Notes: generated by a model not told the origin, from the sequence alone. A DNA stretch of 11,508 nt from Paraktedonobacter sp034437695 (GCA_034437695.1 DAOTTJ010000438.1:1-11508), one strand, 5' to 3'; numbered from the stretch's first letter, positions 1-7,067 are shown. A program made the numbers and translations.

Positions 1-653
1 AAACGCTCCAGAACCTGCTGGACACACTCGGCTATCCAGCAGTGATTCTCTTTGTGATGATCGAGAGCGCGGGCATTCCCTTTCCAGGCGAGACCATGCT
101 CCTGCTGGCCGCGTTCTACGCAGCGGTGGCCCACCAGCTGGCCATCCCACTCGTCATTGCCTGCGCCGCCCTGGGAGCCATCGTGGGCGACAATATTGGC
201 TATACGGTGGGCCGAACCGGCGGACACGCATTTGTCCAGCGCTTTGGACGCTACCTCTTTCTCAAACCCAAACACCTCGCACGCGCCGAACGCTTCTTTG
301 CCAAGCATGGCAATAAAACCGTTTTCTTTGGCCGCTTCATCGCAGTCCTCCGCGCCTGGGCCGCCTTCCTGGCAGGTGTCAACCAGATGCCCTGGCCAGC
401 CTTCCTCGTCTACAATGCCGCAGGCGGCATCCTGTGGGCCATCATCTATGGCTGCCTGGGCTTCTACGCAGGCATCCTCTTCCACAGCAACTTTGGCGCA
501 GTTGAAAAACTCGCCTCAACGCTGAGCTGGATCGGAGCGGCTCTCATCGTCGTCGCGCTGCTCGGCTATCTCCTCTTGCGCCTGAAAGGCAAACGCGCAG
601 ACAAGATCCCCAAAAGCGAAACTGCGCCCGCCGAAACCAACGAGCACCCCTGA
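1..653 (+). CDS. DedA/SNARE-associated family integral membrane protein, 5'-truncated by window edge
   Basis: The reading frame is open from base 3, so this gene begins left of the window. About 216 residues are visible and probably only the first few are missing; the internal GTG at 42 is not a likely start because the visible LLDTLGYPA segment before it is typical DedA N-terminus. Family hallmarks are ESAGIPFPGET followed by a hydrophobic stretch, a middle FFGRFIAVLRAW segment, then AGVNQMPWPAF and a Gly-rich hydrophobic helix. The protein ends in a hydrophobic segment and a charged, hydrophilic tail (KGKRADKIPKSE...). DedA proteins are polytopic inner-membrane proteins; several are known as undecaprenyl-phosphate or phospholipid flippases/transporters that support envelope homeostasis. 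The substrate here cannot be told from sequence. It is followed by a separate promoter-like region, so it is probably not co-transcribed with the downstream kinase-like gene. Confidence 0.88.
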   Translation, partial: TLQNLLDTLGYPAVILFVMIESAGIPFPGETMLLLAAFYAAVAHQLAIPLVIACAALGAIVGDNIGYTVGRTGGHAFVQRFGRYLFLKPKHLARAERFFAKHGNKTVFFGRFIAVLRAWAAFLAGVNQMPWPAFLVYNAAGGILWAIIYGCLGFYAGILFHSNFGAVEKLASTLSWIGAALIVVALLGYLLLRLKGKRADKIPKSETAPAETNEHP

Positions 654-671
654 AATTCCGCCCCCGCCTAC

Positions 672-700
672 TTCTTTTCGGTCTGCTCCTGTGGTAAAAT
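672..700 (+). promoter_or_regulatory. Candidate promoter for the kinase-like/FHA gene
   Basis: An extended -10 element, TGG followed by TAAAAT (695-700), lies 46 bp before the start codon at 747. The hexamer 17 bp upstream (TTCTTT, 672-677) is a poor -35, which fits an extended -10 promoter. A ribosome binding site GTGAGGA sits at 734-740, six bases before the ATG. This is a consensus match by eye only. Confidence 0.4.
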
Positions 701-746
701 GAAACGCGACAGCAAGCGCTACTCAGCGCGAGAGTGAGGATATAGG

Positions 747-2456
747 ATGCCAGTACTCGTTGAAGGTCAGATATTTGAACGCTATCGCATTATTAAGTGG
801 CTGGGCAACGGCCGCGCAGGCGAAAGCTACGAGGCTGAAGATAAGGCGCTTCTGCGCAAGGTTACTTTAAAGCTGATTCATCCCTGGACAACCCTGCCAG
901 ACTCGGCTCGCCGTCAGTTTTTCCGCGAGATGCAGGGCATCAGCGCTCTGATCCACCCCTATCTGGCACCCGTACTCGACTACGGCGAAACCGACGGCCG
1001 CATCTATGTCGCTCGCCGCTATCTTAGCAGCGGCTCCCTCCTCAGCGCCAATGGCCGCTTCTGGTTCAGGACACCATTAACAAAAATCGACGCATTTAAA
1101 TACGTACACCAGTTGGCCACTACGCTCCACTTTATGCATCAGCGCGGCTACGTCCACGGCTCGCTGACCTTCTCCAACATCCTGGTCTTGCACGCCCCCA
1201 ATCGCGAGGACGAGGAGAAGAACACGCCTTTCCTGCTCGCCGACGTTGGTCTCGCTAGCTTTGTGCAACGCTTTGGCAAGCCCGGCAACGAAGCGCTGAC
1301 CGCCGGCCTAGCCCCAGAGCAGGCCAATAGACGCGTGGTACCCGCGAGCGACCAGTTCGCGCTGGCCGTCGTGCTCTACTTCTGGCTGAGTGGACGCCCA
1401 CCTTACCTGGGAACTTCCGAGGAGGTAGAGCAGTTGAAGCGCTCGGGTAGCTTCACACCGCTGAGCAAGCTGCATCCAGAGATCACCCAGACCCAGGACC
1501 GCATCATTCAACGCGCACTCGCGGTCCAGCCGGAAGCTCGCTACTCGTCGGTGCTGAGCTTTGCGGAGGCCCTGCTCGCCTCGCTCAGATCTCAACCGCT
1601 ACCGACGCTCAGTCCACCAGAAACTCATGAGACAGACGCGATCGAGAGCAGACCACCAACCCACACCGACCAGCCAACCATCACCGAGGATCAGACTAGA
1701 CCAGGCGCTGACGCGGAAGAGTCCCCGCAGCCTGAAACCCCTGACGCAGTGGTCGCGCAGTCTCGCGCAGTTGAAGCAACCGAGGAAGAGGTCCTGGAGC
1801 CTGGCACAGTGGTCGCGCAGTCCGACCCGGCAGAAGCAACCGACCCGGCAACGTCGCTCCCAACAGAAGATGCGCCAGTCGATAGTCCGCTGGCAGCGAG
1901 CGCCGACAGCCTGGACGAGTCTGAAACGAGCGAGGAGGAGGATCTCTCTCCTTCGCCTCAGGAACTCAGCGGCGCACCGGATATACTGGAGCCAGTGGCC
2001 ACCTTGCAGCCCGACGAGCCTGAAGATGATACAACCGACAAGCTCCTCAGGAAGATGGCCAACGCCTCTCGCGTCTCTACAGATACCGGCGACGAAGAGA
2101 GCACACCCGCCGATCCCGACGCTTCGCCACAGCCTACGCAGACGCCGGTCGGACCACTCCTGGTTGTCTCACCACCTAACGCGGGCGCTCCCTTTGAGTT
2201 TCCACTCACCCTGCCAGAAACCCACGCCGGACGCGCCGGGGCCAGCGACCTCCTGCTCGATCAGGACGAACTGACCTCACGCCACCATGCGCTGTTTAAA
2301 CTCACTGATGAACAGGTCTTGCTCTTCGATCAGCGCAGCCAAAAAGGGGTATTTGTCAACGGTCAGCAGATTGCCGCAGAGACAGGCTACGAGCTGGCGC
2401 ACGGCGACCAGATTAGCATCGGCGACTACGAATTGACTTTTCACGCCACCAGATAG
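747..2456 (+). CDS. Kinase-like protein with degenerate catalytic loop (predicted pseudokinase) and C-terminal FHA domain
   Basis: This is a 569-residue soluble protein. Residues about 12-280 follow the Hanks Ser/Thr kinase fold: glycine loop GNGRAG (20-25), VTLK with ATP-binding Lys42, helix-C Glu61, Asn144, Asp166 in DVG (normally DFG), APE (189-191), Asp202 and a conserved Arg265. The catalytic loop reads HGSLTFSN (137-144) where HRDLKPSN is expected, so catalytic Asp is Ser139 and the usual Lys is Thr141. Phosphotransfer is therefore unlikely, although nucleotide binding may persist. Residues about 285-468 form an acidic Thr/Pro/Glu-rich linker with a 20-residue imperfect repeat. Residues about 469-569 are an FHA domain with Gly495-Arg496, Ser511-Arg512-His513, Val-Asn-Gly (537-539) and a GDQISIG strand, all the expected phosphothreonine-recognition positions. 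No membrane segment is seen. A scaffold or sensor role in kinase signalling is inferred, by analogy with MviN-type pseudokinases that work with FHA proteins. Confidence 0.88.
   Translation: MPVLVEGQIFERYRIIKWLGNGRAGESYEAEDKALLRKVTLKLIHPWTTLPDSARRQFFREMQGISALIHPYLAPVLDYGETDGRIYVARRYLSSGSLLSANGRFWFRTPLTKIDAFKYVHQLATTLHFMHQRGYVHGSLTFSNILVLHAPNREDEEKNTPFLLADVGLASFVQRFGKPGNEALTAGLAPEQANRRVVPASDQFALAVVLYFWLSGRPPYLGTSEEVEQLKRSGSFTPLSKLHPEITQTQDRIIQRALAVQPEARYSSVLSFAEALLASLRSQPLPTLSPPETHETDAIESRPPTHTDQPTITEDQTRPGADAEESPQPETPDAVVAQSRAVEATEEEVLEPGTVVAQSDPAEATDPATSLPTEDAPVDSPLAASADSLDESETSEEEDLSPSPQELSGAPDILEPVATLQPDEPEDDTTDKLLRKMANASRVSTDTGDEESTPADPDASPQPTQTPVGPLLVVSPPNAGAPFEFPLTLPETHAGRAGASDLLLDQDELTSRHHALFKLTDEQVLLFDQRSQKGVFVNGQQIAAETGYELAHGDQISIGDYELTFHATR
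1746..1842 (+). repeat. Imperfect 60-nt tandem repeat inside the kinase-FHA linker
   Basis: CAGTGGTCGCGCAGTC occurs at 1746-1761 and again at 1806-1821, exactly 60 nt apart, and both copies continue to a GAAGCAACC segment. In protein terms VVAQS...EAT is repeated with a 20-residue period (about residues 335-364). It is an in-frame duplication in a disordered, acidic linker. Confidence 0.75.
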
Positions 2457-2475
2457 CCAGCGATGGCTGGCTATC
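2452..2475. terminator. Bidirectional terminator-like hairpin between convergent genes
   Basis: A perfect 10-bp stem, GATAGCCAGC and GCTGGCTATC, encloses the 4-nt loop GATG. It overlaps the TAG stop of the kinase-like gene (2454-2456) and precedes the galK stop on the other strand (2487-2489). Neither side has a long T-run, so intrinsic termination is plausible but not certain. The convergent placement is what suggests a shared terminator. Confidence 0.6.
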
Positions 2476-2486
2476 CAGTGACAATC

Positions 2487-3755
2487 TTAGTCAAGCTGTG
2501 AAGTCGAGTTTGGACCTCCGGCTGCGCGGCAGATATCGATGCTGGCCTGCCGCCCGGTACGCGCCGGATACTCGCTTTCCACCAGTCGCGTCAGAGCCTC
2601 GATAGCCTCATCGCGCACAAGATTGACCGTACAGCCACCAAAGCCACCACCCATCATCCGCCCACCGAGCACACCCGGCACCGCACGAGCGAGGTCCACC
2701 AGCGTATCCATCTCCATACAGCTCACCGCGTACTCGTCGCGCAGTCCGGCGTGCGTCTGCCAGAGCAGCTCGCCCACTCCCGACAGATCGCCATCCTTGA
2801 GTAGCTCAACAACCTTGAGCACACGCCGATTTTCAGCCAGAATATAGCCCGCACGCTTACGCAGCAGAGGCGGCAAGACCGCTTGATAGCGCTCAAATTC
2901 ACTCCATGAGATATCGCGCAAGGTCTGAATTTCACGGTCCGGTTCCTCACGCACAAGCACTTCGCGCAGGAGACGCACAGCATCGTCGCACTGCTGGCGA
3001 CGTTCATTGTAAGCAGTGTCGGCCAGCGTGTGGCGCACATTGCTATCGATGACGACAAGCGAAACGTCAGGAGCAGCCAGAGGCAGATAGGTATATTCAA
3101 GCGAACGACAGTCCAACAAAAACGCGTGACCGGCTCGACCCAGACAGGACGCCGCCTGATCGAGAATGCCGCAGCGCACCCCCGAAGCGGCCCACTCGGC
3201 ATGTTGACACAGCTCGGCTACCTGGAGAGGCTTTAGAGTGGCGTTGCTAGCACTAACGCTAAAGCTTCCGGGCGTAAAGAGCTGAAAAGCCTGCACCGCC
3301 GCAACCTCCATCGCCGCCGAAGAACTCATACCACCCCCAACGGGCACATCACTCTGCAAAACCGCGTCAAAGCCCTGCACATAGATGCCAGCCCGCTGAA
3401 GTTCGGCGGCGACGCACAGCACATAGCGCATCCAGCCCGGCACCCGCTCGCGCACCTGCTCAAAATGTTCGGCCAGATCAAGCAACGAAAACGCCGCCGA
3501 CTCGTCAAAGTGCAGCGAATGCAGGCGCACCATCCGGTCAGCACGCGCCCGCCCGGCAAAGGCCACCACCCGGTCGACCGCCAGAGGCAAGACATAGCCA
3601 GCATTATAATCGGTATGCTCCCCAATCAAATTGACGCGTCCCGACGCCCACGCCGCCCCCTCAGGTCCCGTATATCCCGGATTATCCTGAAATAGATGCG
3701 GAAAAGCACGCAAAGCCTCCCGTGCAGGGACCGGGAGCAGAGCCGTTTCACCCAT
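2487..3755 (-). CDS. galK: Galactokinase
   Basis: A 422-residue GHMP-family kinase that phosphorylates alpha-D-galactose with ATP to galactose-1-phosphate, the first committed Leloir step in the cytoplasm. The galactokinase signature GRVNLIGEHTDYNAGYVLP is at residues 39-57, with Arg40, Glu46, His47 and Asp49 at the sugar-binding and catalytic positions. The ATP-binding GHMP loop is GGGMSSSAA (140-148), GILDQ (196-200) carries the expected catalytic base Asp199, and the C-terminal GHMP motif is GGRMMGGGFGG (364-374). Length is normal to slightly long (about 380-400 is usual), with a modest tail. The ATG overlaps the end of galT by 8 nt (ATGGGTGA), and an AGAGGA Shine-Dalgarno lies inside the last galT codons, implying translational coupling. 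Confidence 0.97.
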   Translation of the reverse strand: MGETALLPVPAREALRAFPHLFQDNPGYTGPEGAAWASGRVNLIGEHTDYNAGYVLPLAVDRVVAFAGRARADRMVRLHSLHFDESAAFSLLDLAEHFEQVRERVPGWMRYVLCVAAELQRAGIYVQGFDAVLQSDVPVGGGMSSSAAMEVAAVQAFQLFTPGSFSVSASNATLKPLQVAELCQHAEWAASGVRCGILDQAASCLGRAGHAFLLDCRSLEYTYLPLAAPDVSLVVIDSNVRHTLADTAYNERRQQCDDAVRLLREVLVREEPDREIQTLRDISWSEFERYQAVLPPLLRKRAGYILAENRRVLKVVELLKDGDLSGVGELLWQTHAGLRDEYAVSCMEMDTLVDLARAVPGVLGGRMMGGGFGGCTVNLVRDEAIEALTRLVESEYPARTGRQASIDICRAAGGPNSTSQLD

Positions 3756-4662
3756 TGATCTTTCCTCTCGCGATCGCCGTGCGCAACTCCTCAGCCTTCG
3801 CGACAGGGGCCGAATCGTTGGACCACATGCCCCAGAGCGCCTCCGAAGAGGCAGCGTATTTAAGCTTGCCCGGAGCGCGTCCTATCGCCTGGATCTCAAC
3901 GTGCAGATGGAAACGCTCGTCCGCCAACTGATGAAGACCCAGCAGATACGGCATCGGGGCCATCGCTCCATCAGAGAGCGTATTGTAACCATGCACCACA
4001 TCAAGCAACAACGCCGCCAGATCGCGCAGCTCCTCATCGCCCATCATCGCCAGGTTGGCCACATGGCGACGCGGATAGAGATGAGTCTCGTAGGGATAAC
4101 GCACATAGGAAGGCAAAAAAGCCTGCCAGGTCGCATTCGCCACAACCTCAAAGTGCTGATCAGTCAACTCCTCACGCTGACGACAGAAAGGACAGCCGTC
4201 GCCAGCCTCGTCCGCCAGCCTGACCGTCTCCATCTCACGCTCCAGAGTAGGCGGGACCACCGCAAGACCGTACGCCTGACCGTGCGGATGACGCTGAGTC
4301 TGCCCGATCGCCTCCCCGCTGTTCTCGAAAATCATCACCGTCGCATAACGCGACGATAGATCACGGTACAGGTCGCGCCAGAGCTGCGCCACCATGTAGA
4401 CCTCGTCCACGCTGAGACGCGGAAACGACCGCTCATGGTCAGGACTATAGATGACCACGTACGCCTCACCAGTTGGCGGCTTAACGGGCGGAAAGTCGTT
4501 GGGATGCAGCCAGACCTGCGTACCCGCCGCAACTCGCCCACTGGTAATATCGTCGCAAAAAGGACAGCTCGTCACACCTTCGCGTCTGTTCATGCGATTC
4601 GGCGCATTGATGAGATACTGCCGCAAAATAGGATTCCAGACAAAAGCAGTTACCTGTTCCAT
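3748..4662 (-). CDS. galT: Galactose-1-phosphate uridylyltransferase
   Basis: A 304-residue HIT-superfamily enzyme that exchanges UMP between UDP-glucose and galactose-1-phosphate, giving glucose-1-phosphate and UDP-galactose. The active-site motif HPHGQ is at residues 125-129, with nucleophile His127. The structural zinc ligands of the family are present as Cys33 and Cys36 (CPFC), His76 (SPDH) and His125. A second CPFC at 157-160 could support an additional metal site. The C-terminal HLHVEI segment (252-257) belongs to the second GalT domain. It is somewhat shorter than the E. coli enzyme (about 348). The start is an ATG preceded by a purine-rich GGAGTAAGGAAGAG sequence. It lies 56 bp after the unknown upstream gene and overlaps galK, so the three look like one operon. 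galE is not in the window. Confidence 0.96.
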   Translation of the reverse strand: MEQVTAFVWNPILRQYLINAPNRMNRREGVTSCPFCDDITSGRVAAGTQVWLHPNDFPPVKPPTGEAYVVIYSPDHERSFPRLSVDEVYMVAQLWRDLYRDLSSRYATVMIFENSGEAIGQTQRHPHGQAYGLAVVPPTLEREMETVRLADEAGDGCPFCRQREELTDQHFEVVANATWQAFLPSYVRYPYETHLYPRRHVANLAMMGDEELRDLAALLLDVVHGYNTLSDGAMAPMPYLLGLHQLADERFHLHVEIQAIGRAPGKLKYAASSEALWGMWSNDSAPVAKAEELRTAIARGKING

Positions 4663-4718
4663 TACTCTTCCTTACTCCTGAGCAAATGCTGTCTTTTTCT
4701 CTTGTACAACTATGTGCT

Positions 4719-5267
4719 CTACAGCGCGGCCTGACTCCCCATCAACACACAGCGACCCATCTGCACAAAACGATCCAGCAGCTCGCCCTTATCCAGCGGC
4801 CCATCATCTTCCGCTGCTGTATATATCCATTCGTCCCAGGCAGCTTTCTCGATAAATAACGCCCACGCGACTGGAGCCAGCTTGCGCCGCACATAGTGCA
4901 TAACCTCCAACGCATCCTCCATCCCAATCTCTAACTCCTCGACCGGCTTTAAACCAGCAGCAACCAGCGAAGCAAAAGTACCAAGCGAGCGGATCTCCCC
5001 CTGCTCAACGCCACAGATAATCCCCAGCACAAGCCTGTCCTGAGCAGACTCCAGTGCAGTCGCAGGCAACGTCTCCCAGGCTCCAACCACCAGACTACAG
5101 GGCGAAGGCAAGCCACCCAGGAAAGCCTCGATCTGCCGCTTTTGCCAGCCGCGCCAATGGCTCGTCTCATCGCCCTGCTCCAAACGCAGAGCCAGATTCA
5201 GCAAAGGCCTGACAGCCTGCCAGAGCGCATCTTCACCATCCAGAACCACAAGTTCTTCAGCTAACAC
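4719..5267 (-). CDS. Hypothetical protein, first gene of the galT-galK operon
   Basis: I do not recognise this 182-residue protein. It is acidic, has no obvious signal peptide, membrane helix or metal motif, and appears soluble and mixed alpha/beta. Visible stretches include a Trp-rich SHWRGWQKRQIEAFLGGLP segment at about 36-54, a hydrophobic RLVLGIICGVEQGEI strand-like region at about 78-92 and a probably helical acidic segment ALEVMHYVRRKLAPVAWALF. The start is a GTG at 5265-5267, preceded by a GAAGGG Shine-Dalgarno; the nearby ATG is out of frame. It ends 56 bp before galT on the same strand, so co-transcription is likely. A role in galactose metabolism or its regulation is possible from context only. 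Codon use resembles the neighbouring genes, supporting a real gene. Confidence 0.72.
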   Translation of the reverse strand: MLAEELVVLDGEDALWQAVRPLLNLALRLEQGDETSHWRGWQKRQIEAFLGGLPSPCSLVVGAWETLPATALESAQDRLVLGIICGVEQGEIRSLGTFASLVAAGLKPVEELEIGMEDALEVMHYVRRKLAPVAWALFIEKAAWDEWIYTAAEDDGPLDKGELLDRFVQMGRCVLMGSQAAL

Positions 5268-5326
5268 ATTGCCCTTCGCTTTCTAGACATAAAAGATTCC
5301 CAAAGCAAAGATAAACTCGCAGCACA

Positions 5327-5355
5327 AGTATACACCAGCCATGAGGCGAATGCCA
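5327..5355 (-). promoter_or_regulatory. Candidate promoter of the galactose operon
   Basis: On the minus strand a TATACT -10 hexamer (5332 to 5327) lies about 60 bp before the GTG start at 5267. The hexamer 17 bp further upstream (TGGCAT, 5355 to 5350) is only a weak -35 match. This is the best -10 candidate close to the first gene. Confidence 0.35.
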
Positions 5356-5390
5356 CCGCCCCCTTATAGGCATAGGCTTTTTTCATAGGC

Positions 5391-5409
5391 GCTTCGCCTG
5401 CTGCGAAGC
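5391..5409. repeat. Short palindrome with GCTTCGC arms, copy 1
   Basis: GCTTCGC (5391-5397) and GCGAAGC (5403-5409) form a perfect 7-bp stem around CTGCT. Nearly the same palindrome occurs at 10391-10408 in another intergenic region. No T-run follows on the plus strand, so it is better described as a dispersed palindromic repeat than as a terminator. Confidence 0.6.
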
Positions 5410-5568
5410 AAAGGTTTCAGATGTAGTACTCTCTGGGGTGGGGTTGACAGGATAAAACATTGTGTCTTGGATAAAAAATATTATTCACCAGGAGAGTCCT
5501 GTCTTGGGAAAGAGAAAAAAAGCCTGAAAAAAAAGCCAAAGATACTAGTTTTCACCAACCAAATGAGG

Positions 5569-5574
5569 TATAAT
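5569..5574 (+). promoter_or_regulatory. Consensus TATAAT -10 element upstream of the small ORF and mutY
   Basis: A perfect TATAAT sits at 5569-5574, but no good -35 is seen 15-19 bp upstream. If real, it would drive transcription through the possible small CDS at 5747 and on to mutY, with a leader of more than 150 nt. It is a consensus match only. Confidence 0.35.
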
Positions 5575-5746
5575 ACCCACGCTCGCCCAACAGTTGAGCA
5601 TACAAAGCAACCAGATCCACCTTCTGGGAGAGCAACAAACTCGATAATAAGGATGGTACATAACCGTGCCGTGGTGCAAATATTTTATTCCCAAAATTGC
5701 TACGCCTGGGATCAGTCCAAACGATCCCAATCTCAATGAGCATATT

Positions 5747-5938
5747 ATGTATGCTAAATGCGTCAAAGGTCATGTGGTCAGAGATGCCAGTGACTGGATT
5801 CTCTGCGAAAATCTTCCTGCCCCCGATGCACTCTGCTGGCAGGAAGGCGGCGAGACACTCTTGACACAAAACATACAGGTAAGCACACGCGATATCAGCG
5901 ATGTTACGGGCAGCAGGCCACAGCCGGCTCGCTCCTAG
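5747..5938 (+). CDS. Possible small Cys/His protein, uncertain
   Basis: A 63-residue frame starts at the ATG at 5747; the same frame extends upstream to a GTG at 5666, giving 90 residues. The part after 5747 looks protein-like and has Cys5, His9, Cys20 and Cys30 in the pattern C-x3-H-x10-C-x9-C, which could bind zinc, plus the segment KGHVVRDASDW. No strong Shine-Dalgarno is seen, third-position GC is intermediate, and I do not recognise a family. It stops at 5936-5938, just before the likely mutY starts at 5955 or 5982. It could also be a decayed gene or chance. Confidence 0.33.
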   Translation: MYAKCVKGHVVRDASDWILCENLPAPDALCWQEGGETLLTQNIQVSTRDISDVTGSRPQPARS

Positions 5939-5981
5939 AAGAAACCTGGGACCTATGGTCAGACAAGCTCTGTCTCCAAAT

Positions 5982-6938
5982 ATGTATCTACAGCCCACGC
6001 CAGAGCTGGTTGCACACGTCCAGGAAACCCTGCTCGCGTGGTATGCCAGCGCACAGCGCAAACTGCCCTGGCGAGCGACAAGCGATCCCTATGCGATTCT
6101 GATTTCAGAAGTCATGCTGCAACAGACGCAGGTCGAGAGAGTTCTGCCCAAGTATCAACAGTTCCTCACCGCCTTCCCGACCTGGGCCGACCTGGCCAAC
6201 GCACCCACCTCGGAAGTTATTTCGGTCTGGGTACCCTTGGGCTATAATCGACGAGCAGTCAACCTCCAGGCGATCGCACGACAGGTTATGACGACCTATC
6301 AAGGCACACTGCCAGCTACGGTCGAGGGTCTCCTCCAGCTTAAAGGGATCGGACCCTATACAGCTGGCGCAATCGCCTGTTTCGCCTATCGCCAGCAGGT
6401 CGCGACCGTAGACACCAATATTTACCGCGTCCTGCACCGCACTTTCCTCGGTCTGGAATACCCGCAAGCAAAGCTGAATACCAGCGCCATGTTTACGTTT
6501 GCCAGACAGGTGCTTCCCCCAGGCGAAGCATACAACTGGAATCAGGCATTGATGGATATAGGCGCAACTATCTGCACCAGCGCCAATCCGCAGTGTTCAC
6601 GCTGTCCCCTCCAGGAGAGCTGCGTCGCCTATCAAGAGCTGAGTCAACAGAGTCTCTTCCCGTCAGGTAGAGTGCTGCGCGAATTGCGCAAAGTGGCTGA
6701 GAAGAAAACGCCCTATCCGGCCCAACCATTTACCAGCTCGAATCGCTATTTTCGCGGACGCACAGTCGCACACCTGCGTACCCTCGCAACCGGTGAATAC
6801 CTGAGCCTCGCAACGCTGGGAACGCTGCTCAAAGCTGACTACCAGGCGAACGACCTGCCCTGGCTGGAGAAAGTGCTCACTGGACTGCAACGCGACGGAC
6901 TGATCGAGTGGAGCACCGCTGGCGTCAGACTCCCCTGA
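5982..6938 (+). CDS. mutY: A/G-specific adenine DNA glycosylase (MutY), short form without NUDIX domain
   Basis: This base-excision-repair enzyme removes adenine mispaired with 8-oxoguanine or guanine. Numbering from the ATG at 5982 (318 aa): LPWR (28-31), catalytic Glu43 in SEVMLQQTQV, helix-hairpin-helix LKGIGPYTAG with Tyr126 at the position typical of MutY rather than the Lys of endonuclease III, catalytic Asp144 in VDTN, and a 4Fe-4S cluster C198-x6-C205-x2-C208-x5-C214. After the cluster there is no NUDIX-like 8-oxoG-recognition domain. Instead a tail of about 100 residues contains NRYFRGR and a winged-helix-like end, as in actinobacterial MutY of about 300 aa. The frame is open from an ATG at 5901 (345 aa), with another ATG at 5955. 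The start at 5982 places LPWR at the usual distance, but no start has a strong Shine-Dalgarno. Confidence 0.92.
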   Translation: MYLQPTPELVAHVQETLLAWYASAQRKLPWRATSDPYAILISEVMLQQTQVERVLPKYQQFLTAFPTWADLANAPTSEVISVWVPLGYNRRAVNLQAIARQVMTTYQGTLPATVEGLLQLKGIGPYTAGAIACFAYRQQVATVDTNIYRVLHRTFLGLEYPQAKLNTSAMFTFARQVLPPGEAYNWNQALMDIGATICTSANPQCSRCPLQESCVAYQELSQQSLFPSGRVLRELRKVAEKKTPYPAQPFTSSNRYFRGRTVAHLRTLATGEYLSLATLGTLLKADYQANDLPWLEKVLTGLQRDGLIEWSTAGVRLP

Positions 6939-7053
6939 AAAACATAGGAGTGGACACCCTTCCCTGCCCGTGCTACGCTATAGTTAACAGATCTAGCTCT
7001 CATCCTGCCTTTTTATGCCAGCGACGAGATCAAAACACGAAAACAACCTGCAT

Positions 7054-7058
7054 GGAGG
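7054..7058 (+). promoter_or_regulatory. Ribosome binding site that decides the TTG start of the PIG-L gene
   Basis: GGAGG at 7054-7058 lies nine bases before TTG at 7068. The ATG at 7052 overlaps the site, is out of frame and ends after eleven codons, so TTG is the supported start. A weak TATAGT -10 candidate is at 6979-6984 without a properly spaced -35. Confidence 0.7.
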
Positions 7059-7067
7059 ACTATAACC

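Larger units (their letters stand above)
5268..5746. other. Intergenic region with divergent promoters and inverted repeats
   Basis: No convincing gene is seen here. It lies between the divergent gal operon and the mutY side. Contents are three copies of ATAGGC (5366, 5372, 5385), the GCTTCGC palindrome (5391-5409), a TTGACA hexamer at 5444-5449, a GACAGGA/TCCTGTC inverted repeat (5446-5452 and 5497-5503), and A-rich tracts at 5513-5534 that are inversely related to GGCTTTTTTCA at 5375-5385. The 90-codon frame starting at a TTG at 5467 has a low-complexity Lys-rich start and looks spurious. Confidence 0.55.

Noticed and set aside
1561..2274. 237-codon plus-strand frame inside the kinase-FHA gene
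   Set aside because: Arg/Ser/Pro-rich translation of the linker in another frame; the main frame ends in a clear FHA domain.
2723..3202. 159-codon minus-strand frame within galK
   Set aside because: Shadow of the galK coding strand in another frame; galK has all family motifs.
5467..5739. 90-codon plus-strand frame starting at TTG
   Set aside because: Lys-rich low-complexity start produced by A-tracts, no ribosome binding site and no protein-like pattern.
5268..5746. Possible CRISPR array or tRNA in the gene-poor stretch
   Set aside because: No regularly spaced direct repeats and no cloverleaf; the ATAGGC copies are too short and unevenly spaced.
5552..6061. 169-codon minus-strand frame opposite the mutY start
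   Set aside because: No Shine-Dalgarno or recognisable motif, and it overlaps the well-supported N-terminus of MutY.
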